Shown here one piece after another: positions 1 through 9,953 of a DNA stretch of 64,000 nucleotides. This DNA comes from Phylloscopus collybita (Eukaryota > Chordata > Aves > Passeriformes > Phylloscopidae), in assembly GCA_027886175.1 (NCBI GenBank), contig JAJNNQ010000140.1:620001-684000 (forward strand), in the 5' to 3' direction. Numbering within the stretch: position 1 is the first letter of the stretch; each line of letters begins with the position of its first letter. The translations under genes and the position numbers were made by a program. The notes below the pieces were generated by a model that made no database searches, was not told the DNA's origin, and saw only the letters and a program-made list of their open reading frames with translations.

Positions 1-320
1 GAACAGAGATGATTCTGCGAAGAAACCGGTTCAGGGACAGCGAGGAGGGAGACAGGATGACGAGCACAGGAGACGAAGAAGCTCTTCCCACACCGCAGCG
101 AAGGAAGCGCCGCGCACCCCGCTCCTGCAACAGAGCAGCACCGACCCCACCCGGCCACCTCCCCTCCCCCCCACCCCCCACCGCCAGGGCATGAGATGTA
201 TAGAAATGCAAATGCACCGCACAGGCTGGGGAAGGTAACAATGGCCTATCAAGGTGGGTCATCAGGCCCCAAAACAGATGTAAATAGAATATACAAAACC
301 CAGCTCCACAACCCAGGACA
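1..320 (-). repeat. 3' LTR of left provirus (partial)
   Basis: Matches 5785-6104 with one visible mismatch. On the minus strand it starts TGTCCTGG at 320. The remaining ~350 bp lie beyond the window start. Confidence 0.92.
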
Positions 321-323
321 ACG

Positions 324-339
324 TTCCACCCCTTATTCT
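324..339 (-). other. Polypurine tract of left provirus
   Basis: The minus strand reads AGAATAAGGGGTGGAA, ending 3 bp before the 3' LTR. This is the usual place for plus-strand DNA priming. The identical tract precedes the 3' LTR of the right provirus. Confidence 0.75.
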
Positions 340-399
340 ATTACCATCTGTATCATACCTAAATTAATAAACTCCACTATACAGAATGAACCCTCACAC

Positions 400-3300
400 T
401 CAGTTCTCACTTAGGATTAGGTTTTCCTGTGGTACACAACTGGTTTTCCCATCTTTCTGCATCACCCACCAAGTGTTACCAGGTCCTTGAGCAAAAACAA
501 TCCCACGGGTGGGTTCACCTTTGCCCAAGGTGGGGTTTACCCAAACAGTCTTTCCTAAGATACCTCTCATATGTACTACAGGGACTTTGTCTCCATCCAC
601 TGTGTGCAAAGGGGTAGACTGGGCAGGACCAGCTCGATTAATAGACCCTCGGGTGTTGACCATCCAGGTGGCCTTTGCTAAGTTCACTTCCCAATTTCTG
701 AAGGTCCCCCCGCCAAGTGCTTTCAGGGTGGTCTTAAGCAGTCCATTGCACCGTTCAACTTTCCCGGCAGCTGGTGCATGATAAGGGATGTGATATATCC
801 ATTCAATGCCGTGTTCCTTAGCCCAGGTGTTTATGAGGCTGTTCTTGAAATGAGTCCCGTTGTCCGACTCAATTCTCTCAGGGGTGCCATGTCTCCACAG
901 GACTTGTTTTTCCAGGCCCAGGATGGTGTTCCGGGCGGTGGCATGAGGCACAGGATAGGTCTCCAGCCACCCAGTGGTGGCTTCCACCATGGTCAGCACG
1001 TAGCGCTTGCCTTGGCGGGTTTGGGGCAGTGTGATGTAATCAATCTGCCAGGCCTCCCCATACTTGTACTTGGACCACCGTCCACCGTACCAGAGGGGCT
1101 TCACCCGCTTGGCCTGCTTGATGGCAGCACACGTCTCACAGTCGTGGATAACCTGTGAAATACTGTTCATGGTTAGATCCACCCCTCGGTCTCGTGCCCA
1201 CTTATAGGTGGCATCTCTGCCCTGATGACCTGAAGCATCATGGGCCCACTGAGCTAGGAACAACTCTCCCTTGTGTTGCCAATCCAAGTCTACCTTGGAT
1301 ACCTTTATCCTCGCAGCTTGATCTACTTGCTCGTTGTTCCGGTGCTCCTCATTAGCCCGACTCTTGGGGACATGGGCATCCACATGACGGACTTTCACAG
1401 GTAGTTTCTCTACCCTGATGGCAATGTCCTTCCACTCATCAGCAGCCCAGATTGGTTTTCCCCTACGCTGCCAGTTGGCTTTTTTCCACCTTTCCAGCCA
1501 GCCCCACAGAGCATTAGCCACCATCCACGAATCAGTGTAGAGGTAGAGCTTCGGCCACTTCTCTCTTTCAGCAATGTCCAGGGCCAATTGAACAGCTTTG
1601 AGTTCAGCAAGCTGGCTTGACCCACCTTCTCCTTCAGTGGCGTGTGCAACTTGTCTTGTGGGGCTCCATACGGCTGCTTTCCACTTCCGGTTCATCCCTA
1701 CGATGCGACAGGAACCATCAGTGAAAAGAGCGTAGCGTGTTTCTTCTGCTGGCAGTTGGTTGTATGGTGGAGCTTCTTCAGCCCGGGTTACTTGTTCTTC
1801 TTCGTCAGTGAGACTGAAGTTCTCAGCTTCTGGCCAGTTGGTGATTACTTCCAAAATCCCAGGGCGATTCGGGTTACCAATACGGGCGCACTGAGTGATG
1901 AGGGCGATCCATTTGCTCCATGTAGCATCGGTGGCATGGTGGGTGGAGGGAACCTTTCCTTTAAACATCCACCCCAGCACCGGTAGTCGGGGTGCCAGGA
2001 GGAGTTGTGCTTCAGTGCCAATCACCTCTGAGGCAGCTTGAACTCCTTCGTAGGCGGCCAAGATCTCCTTCTCTGTGGGAGTGTAATTGGCTTCAGACCC
2101 TCTGTAGCTTCGGCTCCAGAATCCCAGTGGCCGGCCTCGAGTCTCACCTGGCACCTTCTGCCACAGGCTCCAGGACAGACCATGGCTCCCGGCTGCAGAG
2201 TAGAGCACGTTCTTTACCTCTGGTCCCGTCCTGACTGGGCCAAGGGCTACTGCATGTGCGATTTCCTGCTTGATCTGGGCAAAGGCGTGTTGCTGTTCTG
2301 GGCCCCAGTGGAAATCGTTCTTCTTGCGGGTAACCAGGTAGAGAGGGCTCACAATCTGACTGTACTCAGGGATGTGCATCCTCCAAAAGCCAATGGCCCC
2401 TAGGAAAGCTTGTGTTTCCTTCTTGTTGGTTGGTGGGGACATGGCAGTGATCTTATTGATGACCTCAGTGGGAATCTGACGCCGTCCATCTTGCCACTTC
2501 ACTCCCAGGAACTGGATCTCTTGGGCAGGTCCCTTGACTTTGCTCTTCTTGATGGCAAAACCGGCTTCCAGGAGAATTTGGATGATCTTCTCCCCTTTCT
2601 CAAAGACTTCCATTGCCGTGTTCCCCCACACAATGATGTCATCTATGTACTGTAGATGGTCCGGAGCCTCACCCTTTTCCAGTGCATCCTGGATCAGTCC
2701 ATGGCAGATGGTGGGACTGTGCTTCCACCCCTGGGGCAGCCGATTCCAGGTGTACTGCACACCCCTCCAGGTGAAAGCAAACTGGGGTCTGCACTCTGCT
2801 GCCACAGGAATGGAGAAGAAGGCATTGGCAATGTCAATGGTCGCGTACCACTTTGCTGCCTTGGACTCCAGCTCATACTGCAACTCCAACATGTCTGGCA
2901 CAGCAGCGCTCAGTGGTGGCGTGACCTCATTCAGACCACGATAATCTACAGTCAGTCTCCATTCCCCACTGGGCTTACGCACAGGCCAGATGGGGCTGTT
3001 AAAAGGTGAATGAGCCTTACTGACCACCCCTTGGCTCTCCAGTTTACGAATCATCTCATGGATCGGGGTCACAGAGTCTCTGTCAGTGCGGTATTGCCGA
3101 CGGTGCACTGTTGCTGTGGCAATTGGTACCTGTTGTTCTTCAACTCTTAGCAGTCCCACAGCAGAAGGGTCATCTGAGAGACCAGGCAAGGTATTCAGTT
3201 GTTTGATCTCTTCCGTCTCTACAGCAGCTACTCCAAAAGCCCAACGATATCCTTTTGGGTCTTTGAAATATCCATTTCTGAGATAGTCTATGCCGAGGAT

Positions 3301-3582
3301 GCACGGGGCCTCTGGGCCAGTCACAATGGGGTGTTTCTGCCACCCATTCCCAGTTAAACTCACTTCGGCTTCCACTACAGTCAGCTGCTGGGACCCTCCT
3401 GTCACCCCAGAAATAGAAATGGGTTCTGTTCCTACATACCCTGATGGCATCAGGGTACATTGGGCACCAGTGTCAACCAAAGCCGTGTATTTTTGTGGGT
3501 CAGATGTGCCAGGCCATCGGATCCACACAGTCCAATAGATCCGATTATCCCTTTCCTCTACCTGGCTAGAGGCAGGGCCCCT
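400..3582 (-). CDS. pol: ERV-L-type Pol (protease, RT, RNase H, integrase), in frame after gag UAG
   Basis: The frame is open for 1060 codons from the gag UAG and has no ATG near its start, so it is read here as a readthrough product. Residues are counted from a GTG codon at 3528. An aspartic protease has DTGA at 19-22. Reverse transcriptase has its first catalytic Asp near 232 and YIDD at 294-297. RNase H has D604, E642, D666 and D736. Integrase has a zinc site H763/H768/C797/C800 and a catalytic triad D830, D889, E925, with exactly 35 residues between the last two. No dUTPase or env domain follows. There is no frameshift or stop. It differs from the right provirus at a handful of residues, for example C versus R near 547, E versus G at 707, and G versus D at 939. 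Whether it is active cannot be judged from sequence. Confidence 0.95.
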   Translation of the reverse strand, partial: RGPASSQVEERDNRIYWTVWIRWPGTSDPQKYTALVDTGAQCTLMPSGYVGTEPISISGVTGGSQQLTVVEAEVSLTGNGWQKHPIVTGPEAPCILGIDYLRNGYFKDPKGYRWAFGVAAVETEEIKQLNTLPGLSDDPSAVGLLRVEEQQVPIATATVHRRQYRTDRDSVTPIHEMIRKLESQGVVSKAHSPFNSPIWPVRKPSGEWRLTVDYRGLNEVTPPLSAAVPDMLELQYELESKAAKWYATIDIANAFFSIPVAAECRPQFAFTWRGVQYTWNRLPQGWKHSPTICHGLIQDALEKGEAPDHLQYIDDIIVWGNTAMEVFEKGEKIIQILLEAGFAIKKSKVKGPAQEIQFLGVKWQDGRRQIPTEVINKITAMSPPTNKKETQAFLGAIGFWRMHIPEYSQIVSPLYLVTRKKNDFHWGPEQQHAFAQIKQEIAHAVALGPVRTGPEVKNVLYSAAGSHGLSWSLWQKVPGETRGRPLGFWSRSYRGSEANYTPTEKEILAAYEGVQAASEVIGTEAQLLLAPRLPVLGWMFKGKVPSTHHATDATWSKWIALITQCARIGNPNRPGILEVITNWPEAENFSLTDEEEQVTRAEEAPPYNQLPAEETRYALFTDGSCRIVGMNRKWKAAVWSPTRQVAHATEGEGGSSQLAELKAVQLALDIAEREKWPKLYLYTDSWMVANALWGWLERWKKANWQRRGKPIWAADEWKDIAIRVEKLPVKVRHVDAHVPKSRANEEHRNNEQVDQAARIKVSKVDLDWQHKGELFLAQWAHDASGHQGRDATYKWARDRGVDLTMNSISQVIHDCETCAAIKQAKRVKPLWYGGRWSKYKYGEAWQIDYITLPQTRQGKRYVLTMVEATTGWLETYPVPHATARNTILGLEKQVLWRHGTPERIESDNGTHFKNSLINTWAKEHGIEWIYHIPYHAPAAGKVERCNGLLKTTLKALGGGTFRNWEVNLAKATWMVNTRGSINRAGPAQSTPLHTVDGDKVPVVHMRGILGKTVWVNPTLGKGEPTRGIVFAQGPGNTWWVMQKDGKTSCVPQENLILSEN

Positions 3583-3587
3583 CTAGC
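3555..3587 (-). promoter_or_regulatory. Hairpins around the gag UAG stop (readthrough candidate)
   Basis: On the minus strand GCTAGAGG (3587-3580) pairs perfectly with CCTCTAGC (3572-3565) across a 7-nt loop. The UAG (3585-3583) lies within the stem. The 3' arm can instead pair with TAGAGG at 3560-3555. The right provirus has the same sequence. Retroviral readthrough after UAG is known in gammaretroviruses; a switch role here is inference. Confidence 0.5.
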
Positions 3588-5343
3588 ACTGGTTATCCCC
3601 TCCCTGAGCATACATACTAGAGGTTCCTTCAAGGGGATTCAACACAGCATTGGCAGCTTGGTTATAGGAGGCTGAGGCTACTTTCATTTTCGTAGATCCC
3701 CCTTGGTGATTGTTCCTCTCCTTGAGCTCACGCACCCGTGCTGCCAGGACAGAAGTGGGTTTCCCATCCCACATTCCCATGTCTTCCCCATGGTCACGCA
3801 GATAAAACCACAGGTCAGCTCTTGGGGTGTACCCTCTCTCTCGAGCTGGGGGTCGTTGGGCTCTAACTCTGGGGCCTGTGACTCGCACTGGTGCCACATT
3901 GGAACTGTTTGTCCTCATCTCCTCCCTCACCCCCCTTATCTCTTCTTTGAGTTCTTTAACCACGGCAGAGATATGAGCCTGCATCGGGCCATTGATCATA
4001 CTTTCATAATTCCTAAGCTTATTGGCAACAGACCCCACTGTCTCTTGATTGTCCTCAGCATTAATTGTTGCAATAAAGGTGGTGTACTGAGATGGCCCTA
4101 GATTTGCCAGATTCCACAACATCTGCCCTGTGCATTTAACCTTGTCAGGGTCATTATCATGCTGTCCACTCCTCCCAAAAAGTACCTCCAGCACCGCCAC
4201 TTCCCTCAGCTGTTGGATCCCTTCCTCCAGAGTTTTCCAGCGCATTCTATGGTGGTGCTCCTGCATTCTTTCTTTGTGGATAAATCTCTCTCTCACACTC
4301 ATTAAAAGCCGCTCCCAAAGGGAAAGGGGTCCTGGCTCTCTTACAAATACCTGATTTATACCTGAGTCCTGGGTCAAGGGTCCCAAATTCCTTGCCTCAC
4401 CACTGTCCAATTGCACACCAGTACCCATGAGGTCCCAAACCCGAAGTAGCCAGGCTGTGTAAGCCTCACGCCCCCGCCGTACGATATCTTTTTGCAGGTT
4501 ACGGAGACTTTCGTACGACAGGGACTCGGTGATGATCTGAACATGTGATTCCCCTGCAGGTTGTGAGGGCCCTCCTTTCTTATTGTCTGGGTTTGCTGTT
4601 TTCACCTTAGATTTCTTTGTTTCCACAGGGGCAACTGCCGCTGGCTGTGACTGCCCCTGTGGTTCAGCTGGGACCTGAGCAGTTGTAATCTCTGTGGGTT
4701 TCATTGCTGCACCATCAGGCTCTCTTTTGTCAGGGCAGGGGAAGGATTTCCCACTAGCTGGGGAGATGTACTCCCTCAGCATCTGGCTCATCTTTTCTTG
4801 CATCTCCTTAATCAGAGCCCCCACCCAAACCGGGTGGTTTATCTCTGAGGCAGGCTGTGGGGCAGGAGCGGATTCTTGGGCTGCATTCTTATTCTCTGGG
4901 GTACTTATTAAGGTGCTTACCCAGGCCAATTTCCCCTTATCTCTGAATGCCAAACAGAACAGGCATACCAGCAACACCAGCCACTGTATGATGTCATTAG
5001 CACTCAGAGATTTCAACCCTTCAAAAACTGGTGGGGTGGACCCAAAAAACTGTGTGAAGGGCTGGGAGAAAATTTCCCCCGGTGCCATTTCCTTACAATA
5101 GGTACCATTGTTAAAGTAACCCCAGAAGCACAGAGTTAGCCTATGATAGCTATGAATCCATGTGCTTGCTTTCCAGAGGAAGTTAAAAATCCGTGAATTT
5201 CTCACCTTATTAATCCACAAAACAAACTGAATGCCAGCCACAGTAGCCTTAGTCATAGGACCCATATTAACATAAGGAGTAGCAAATGGCAGAAATACAG
5301 CCACCACCACGTGCCACCCAAACCAGGGAAAGCTAGACCACAT
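3583..5343 (-). CDS. gag: ERV-L-type Gag with N-terminal hydrophobic anchor
   Basis: The first ATG in the frame (5341-5343) gives 586 residues ending at UAG 3583-3585. The frame is open further upstream, to a TTG at 5400, but that is an unlikely start in a eukaryote. The N-terminus is MWSSFPWFGWH followed by a hydrophobic run to about residue 21. There is no Gly at position 2 for myristoylation. A second hydrophobic run (QWLVLLVCLFCLAF) lies at about 120-133, with an N-G-T glycosylation sequon at about 79-81 between them. A Pro/Gln/Lys-rich linker follows, then a helical region compatible with capsid, then a charged coiled-coil-like stretch near 457-478 and a basic Arg/Pro segment. I see no CCHC zinc knuckle. 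Identity as Gag rests on position and the linked pol. Confidence 0.85.
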   Translation of the reverse strand: MWSSFPWFGWHVVVAVFLPFATPYVNMGPMTKATVAGIQFVLWINKVRNSRIFNFLWKASTWIHSYHRLTLCFWGYFNNGTYCKEMAPGEIFSQPFTQFFGSTPPVFEGLKSLSANDIIQWLVLLVCLFCLAFRDKGKLAWVSTLISTPENKNAAQESAPAPQPASEINHPVWVGALIKEMQEKMSQMLREYISPASGKSFPCPDKREPDGAAMKPTEITTAQVPAEPQGQSQPAAVAPVETKKSKVKTANPDNKKGGPSQPAGESHVQIITESLSYESLRNLQKDIVRRGREAYTAWLLRVWDLMGTGVQLDSGEARNLGPLTQDSGINQVFVREPGPLSLWERLLMSVRERFIHKERMQEHHHRMRWKTLEEGIQQLREVAVLEVLFGRSGQHDNDPDKVKCTGQMLWNLANLGPSQYTTFIATINAEDNQETVGSVANKLRNYESMINGPMQAHISAVVKELKEEIRGVREEMRTNSSNVAPVRVTGPRVRAQRPPARERGYTPRADLWFYLRDHGEDMGMWDGKPTSVLAARVRELKERNNHQGGSTKMKVASASYNQAANAVLNPLEGTSSMYAQGGDNQC

Positions 5344-5409
5344 TATTCTGGCCAGTGGGCTTTTATCTAATACGCAAGAACTGTTATTCCTCTCTCTCAA
5401 TGCCCTCGT

Positions 5410-5428
5410 GCCCCACCCTTGGGCGCCA
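5410..5428 (-). other. Primer binding site of left provirus
   Basis: The minus strand reads TGGCGCCCAAGGGTGGGGC, starting 5 nt after the 5' LTR end. It resembles the tRNA-Lys(1,2) type site TGGCGCCCAACGTGGGGC, with GG where that has C. The right provirus is identical here. Confidence 0.7.
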
Positions 5429-5433
5429 AAATC

Positions 5434-6104
5434 TGTCTTGGTTTGGAAAGACAGGTATCTGCCAGGGAAACTGAGGTTCCCCTAGGATGGAGAATACCAA
5501 CCCCTCGCACCCCGACGAATTATAATTTTGCAATCAAGGGCTCTCAGGCAAAGATGTTGGGAATAGGAATAACAGTTCTTTACTAGGAGGTTTAACAATA
5601 CAAATATGATAGGAAACAAAACCACCCAACCAAACAAACAAATAAACAAATAAACAATAATTTTAGAAGAAAACTCTGACAAAGTCAGAGTTTCAATCTG
5701 ACCCTGTGATTCAGGATGTTGAAAAAAACCAGTCCAAACGTAAACAGTCCAAACACTTCTGGAGTGGCAGACGTGATCCTGTTGGAGCAGAGATGATTCT
5801 GCGAAGAAACCGGTTCAGGGACAGCGAGGAGGGAGACAGGATGACGAGCACAGGAGACGAAGAAGCTCTTCCCACACCGCAGCGAAGGAAGCGCCGCGCA
5901 CCCCGCTCCTGCAACAGAGCAGCACCGACCCCACCCGGCCACCTCCCCTCCCCCCCACCCCCCACCGCCAGGGCATGAGATGTATAGAAATGCAAATGCA
6001 CCGCACAGGCTGGGGAAGGTAACAATGGCCTATCAAGGTGGGTCATCAGGCCCCAAAACAGATGTAAATAGAATATACAAAACCCAGCTCCACAACCCAG
6101 GACA
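5434..6104 (-). repeat. 5' LTR of left provirus (671 bp)
   Basis: Begins TGTCCTGG at 6104 and ends CCAAGACA at 5434 on the minus strand. It is 41 bp shorter than the right provirus LTRs, mainly because it has about one copy of a 22-bp GC-rich unit that they carry three times. It contains a G-rich tract on its sense strand (about 5944-5971) and an octamer ATTTGCAT. Confidence 0.93.
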
Positions 6105-8725
6105 CGTGTCTAATGCTGTCTGCCTGCCACTGGCCTTCTGCCTGCTGAAATTCCATCCAAATGAGGATATCTCCTCGATGCAATATGCCACCAGACGGAA
6201 GTTTGTCTGCCCTTATAGTGCCAAAGGCCTCCTAGAAACGGACATCAGGAACCTGGAGTGGAGACTTTCGTTTCCCATGGAAATGGGCCACCGTTGGTTT
6301 TCAATGCTTTCTACTTGACACTGGGCTTCTGCCTACTTTAATTCCACTAAAATTCCATACAAATGAGGATATCTCCAAGCTGCAATATGCCACTGGTTGG
6401 AAGTTTGTCTGTTCTTTTCGTGCCAAAGGCCTCCTAAAAACTGACATCAGGAACCTGGCCTGGAGACTTTGTTTTCCCCTGGAGAAGGGCCACTATTCAT
6501 GTCTAATTCTGTCTACCTGTCGCTGGGATTCTGCGCAATTAAATTCCTTTATAATTCTATACAAAGGAGGATATCTCCCAGATGCAACCGACCACCAGTT
6601 GAAAGTTTGTCTGGCCTTGTAGTGCCAATGGCCTCCTACAATCTGACATTTCGGAACGTGAGGTGGAAACTTTGGTTTCCCATGGAAAAGGGCCACCGTT
6701 AGTGTCTAATGTGTACCTACCACTGGGCTTCCGCCTATTAAAATTCCACTAAAATTCCATACAAATGAGGATGTCTCCCAGGTGCAATCTACAACCAGAT
6801 GGAAGTTTGTCGGCCCCTGTAGAGCAAAAGCCTTCATACAAATTGACATCAGAAACTTGGGGCAGAGACTTTGGTTTCCCATGGAAAAGGGACACCGTTC
6901 GTGTCTAATGCTGTCTGCCTGCCACTGGGCTTATGGCTACTAAAATTACATACAAATGAGGATATCTCCCAGATGCAATATGCCACCAGATGGAAGTTTG
7001 TCTGCCCTTGTAGTGCGAAAGGCCTCCTAGAAACGGACAATAGGAACGTGGGGTGGAGACTTTGGTTTCCCTTAGAAATGGGCCACCGTTCGTGTCTTAT
7101 GCTGTCTGCCTGCCACTGGGTTTCTACGTGCTGAAATTCCATACAAATGAGGATATCTCCCCGATGCAATCAACCACCAGACGGAAGATTGTCTGCCCTT
7201 GTACTGCCAAAGGCCTCCTAAAACCTGACATCAGAAACGTTGTGTGGAGACTTTGGTTTCCCATGGAAAAGGACCACCGTTCGTGACTAATGCTGTCTGC
7301 CTGGCACTGTAGTTAGGACTGCAGAGGTTCCATACAAATGAGGATATCTCCCAGGTACAATCTACCACCAGGTGGAAGTTTGTCTGCCCTTGTATTGCCA
7401 AAGGCCTCCTGGAAATGGACAGCGGGTACGTGGTGTGGAGACTTTGGTTTCCCATAGAAATGAGCCACCGTTCGTGTCTAATATTGTCTGCCTGCCACTG
7501 GGCTTCTTCCTACTAAAATTCCACTAAAATTCAACAGAAATGAGGATATCTCCCAGGTGCAATCGACAACCAGATGGAAGTTTCTCTGCCCTTATATTGC
7601 AAAATGCCTCCTACAAAGTGACATCAGCAACGTGGGGTGGAGATTTTGGTTTCCCATTGAAAAGGGCCACCGTTCGTGTCTAATGCTGTCTGCCTGGCAC
7701 TGGGGTTATGCCTGCTGAAATCCCTCACAAATGAGGATATCCCCCAGATGGAATCTACCACCCGTTGGAAGTTTGTCTGCCCTTGTAGTGCCAAAGGCCT
7801 CCTAAAAACTGACATCAGGAACGTGGGGTGGAGACTTTGGTTTCCCAAGGAAATGGGCCACCGTTCGTGTCTAATGCTGTCTGCCTGCCGCTGGGCTACT
7901 GCCCGCTGAAATTCCAAAGAAATTTGGAAATCTCTCTGATGCAATCAACCACCTGACGGAAGATTGTCTGCCCCTGTAGTGCCAAAGGCTTCCTAGAAAC
8001 TGACATTAGGAACCTGGGGTGGAGACTTCGGTTTCCCTTGGAAATGGGCCAGCGTTCGGGTCTAATGCTGTCTGCCTGGCACTGTGGTTATGACTGCTGA
8101 AGTTCCATACAAATGAGGATATCTCCAAGGTGCAATCTACCACAAGGTGGAAGTTTGTCTGCCCTTGTAGTGCCAAAGGCCTCCTAGAAACGGACATCAG
8201 GAACGTGGGGTGGAGACTTTGGTTTCCCATGGAAATGGGCCATTGTTTGTGTTTAATGCTGACTACTTGCCACTGGGCTTCTGTCTACTTTAATTCCACT
8301 AAAATTCCATACAAATGAGGATATCTCCCAGATGCAATATGCCTCCAGTTGGAAGTTTGTCTGTTCTTGTAGTGCCAAAGGCCTCCTAAAAACTGACATC
8401 AGGAACCTGGCCTGGAGACTTTTGTTTCCCCTGGAAAAGGGCCACTATTCATGTCTAATTCTGTCTGCCTGCCGCTGGGATTCTGCGTACTAAAATTGCT
8501 CTAAAATTCTATACAAATGAGAATATCTCGCAGGTACAATCTACCCTCGGGTTGAAGTTTCTCTGCCCTTGTAGTGCCGAAGGGCTCCTATAAACTGACA
8601 TCTGAAACTAGGATGGATAATTTGGTTTCCCATGGAAAAAGGCCACTGTTCATGCCTAATGCTGTGTGCCTGCCACTGGGTGTATGCCTGCTAAAATTCC
8701 ATACAAATGAGGATATCTCGCAGAT
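6105..8725 (+). repeat. ~190-bp satellite array, + orientation
   Basis: About 13-14 monomers repeat with a spacing of 190-191 bp (phase points at about 7672, 7862, 8053 and 8243). Conserved blocks, in order, are GTGTCTAATGCTGTCTGCC, ATACAAATGAGGATATCTCC, TGGAAGTTTGTCTGCCC, AAAGGCCTCCTA and TTTGGTTTCCCATGGAAA. A longer monomer type repeats the A+T-rich block (AAAATTCCACTAAAATTCCA) and is ~12 bp longer. Stop-free stretches occur on both strands but follow the repeat and are not genes. Many monomers match those at about 22960-24400 in inverted orientation. Confidence 0.97.
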
Positions 8726-9003
8726 ATCCCCCAGTGTCCCCTCCATAGCCCCCAATGTCTCCTCCATAGACCCTAATGTCCACTCTGGAGCTCCCAGTGT
8801 CCCCTCTGGAGCCCCCAGTGTCCCCTATGGAGCCCCCAATGTCCCCTCTGGAGCCCCCAATGTCCCCTGCATAGCCCCCAATGTCCCCTATGGAGCCCCC
8901 AATGTCTTTTCCAAAGCCCTCAATGTCCCCTATGGAGCCCCCAATGTCCCCTGCATAGCCCCCAATGTCCCCTCCATAGCCCTCTATGTCCCCTCTAAAG
9001 CCA
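8726..9003 (+). repeat. 21-bp minisatellite
   Basis: About 13 copies of a unit such as GGAGCCCCCAATGTCCCCTCT, alternating TGGAGC and CATAGC variants. It begins directly inside a satellite monomer and ends at single-copy DNA. The right arm has no counterpart. Confidence 0.92.
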
Positions 9004-9225
9004 TCAGCTTAGATGGAGACTTTGAACTTCATGTACTAATGTGCTGTGCAAATGATATGAAGAGCTGGAATTCTCAGTTATTCCTGTGCTTTTTCCAGGT
9101 CCATATCTAACCCTTGAGACTGACTTTTTTCCCTGGAAACAAATCATCTGTCATTGCAGCAAAACTGCAACTTGAACATTTGGCCAAAATGACCTTGTTC
9201 TGTGTATTTCCCAGCAACATGTGAT
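9004..9225. other. Single-copy DNA between minisatellite and palindrome arm
   Basis: No gene or known repeat is recognised. It continues smoothly into the BMP3-like intron side of the left arm but is missing from the right arm, where satellite directly abuts the arm. Confidence 0.6.
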
Positions 9226-9761
9226 GGGGTACACACTGAACTGTTTTGATTCCCAGACTGTGTGTGTAAGAACAACTCTAAAAACCGAGCCAAAAGTCCC
9301 TGGCTAAAAGCTTTGTCTTATGCATTTTTCATGCTCACCTATCTCTTATACAGGGAAGCATTTTAGGGTTTGGAGTAAAACTTGGTTTTCTTTTCTGTGT
9401 TGGTTTTTTGTTTCTATGAGCACCTTAATAGTTTCTGGTTTTGAGACCAAGCAATTACTTCACCAGGCAGATCTGCTTTCAGATCTGCTAGAGCAAACCC
9501 AAGTGTGTCCCTTTTCATAAATTTAGGAAACTTTGAAGTTTTAGCTTTTTAAGAAACCTTTGAAGCTTCTTCTCTGGAGGAAAATGTTACTTTAGTATGA
9601 GGTACAGCTGTCTTGGAGGCTCAGTTCCTCAGCAGTGCCACTGGCTACAGATGTTTCAGCTGAGGGGTCTCGACAGGGCCCTTCAACAAAGCAATGTCAT
9701 TGTAGAGTACGTAAATCCATGGCAGCGTGGGTGTGGTAACTACCACGTCTTTCTCTTTCAG

Positions 9762-9953
9762 GCCATGAAGCCATCCAACCACGCCACCATCCAGAGCAGT
9801 GTGAGAGCTGTTGGAGTCGTCCCTGGCATTCCCGAGCCTTGCTGTGGGCCTGACAAGATGTCTTCTCTTAGTATCTTATTCTTTGATGAAAACAAAAACG
9901 TGGTGCTGAAGGAGTACCCCAACATGACAGTGGAGTCCTGTGCATGCAAGTAA
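9762..9953 (+). pseudogene. BMP3: BMP3-like last coding exon, left copy (gene fragment)
   Basis: A splice acceptor (TTTCTCTTTCAG, ending 9761) precedes 63 codons and a TAA at 9951-9953. The peptide starts [11 protein letters not shown], contains [12 protein letters not shown] and [11 protein letters not shown], and ends VESCACK. This is the end of the TGF-beta cystine-knot domain of BMP3/GDF10, nearer BMP3. BMP3 is a secreted BMP-family ligand. Odd points: Gly in CCGP where BMP3 normally has Val, Glu at LKEYPN where the right copy and the family have Val, and a final Lys instead of Arg. No earlier exon (signal peptide, propeptide, first part of the mature domain) is in this window. Either the rest lies elsewhere or this is a duplicated fragment; the second is my preference. 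GDF10 is the main alternative. Confidence 0.85.

Larger units (their letters stand above)
1..6104 (-). mobile_element. ERV-L-type endogenous retrovirus, nearly full length, 3' LTR cut by window start
   Basis: Reading on the minus strand the order is 5' LTR (6104-5434), primer binding site, gag, in-frame UAG, pol, polypurine tract, then the first 320 bp of the 3' LTR. There is no env: only about 80 bp lie between the pol stop and the 3' LTR. The RT and integrase motifs and the absence of env fit ERV-L (class III). The two LTRs show one mismatch over the 320 bp that can be compared (position 3), so the insertion is young. Both LTRs begin TGTCCTGG and the complete one ends CCAAGACA. The 5' flank at 6105 is satellite, CGTGTCTAATG. 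The other flank is outside the window, so the target duplication cannot be checked. Confidence 0.93.

Noticed and set aside
6105..8725. CENP-B box in the satellite monomer
   Set aside because: The TTCGTGTCTAATGCTG block shares only the TTCG of the box and lacks the CGGG half.
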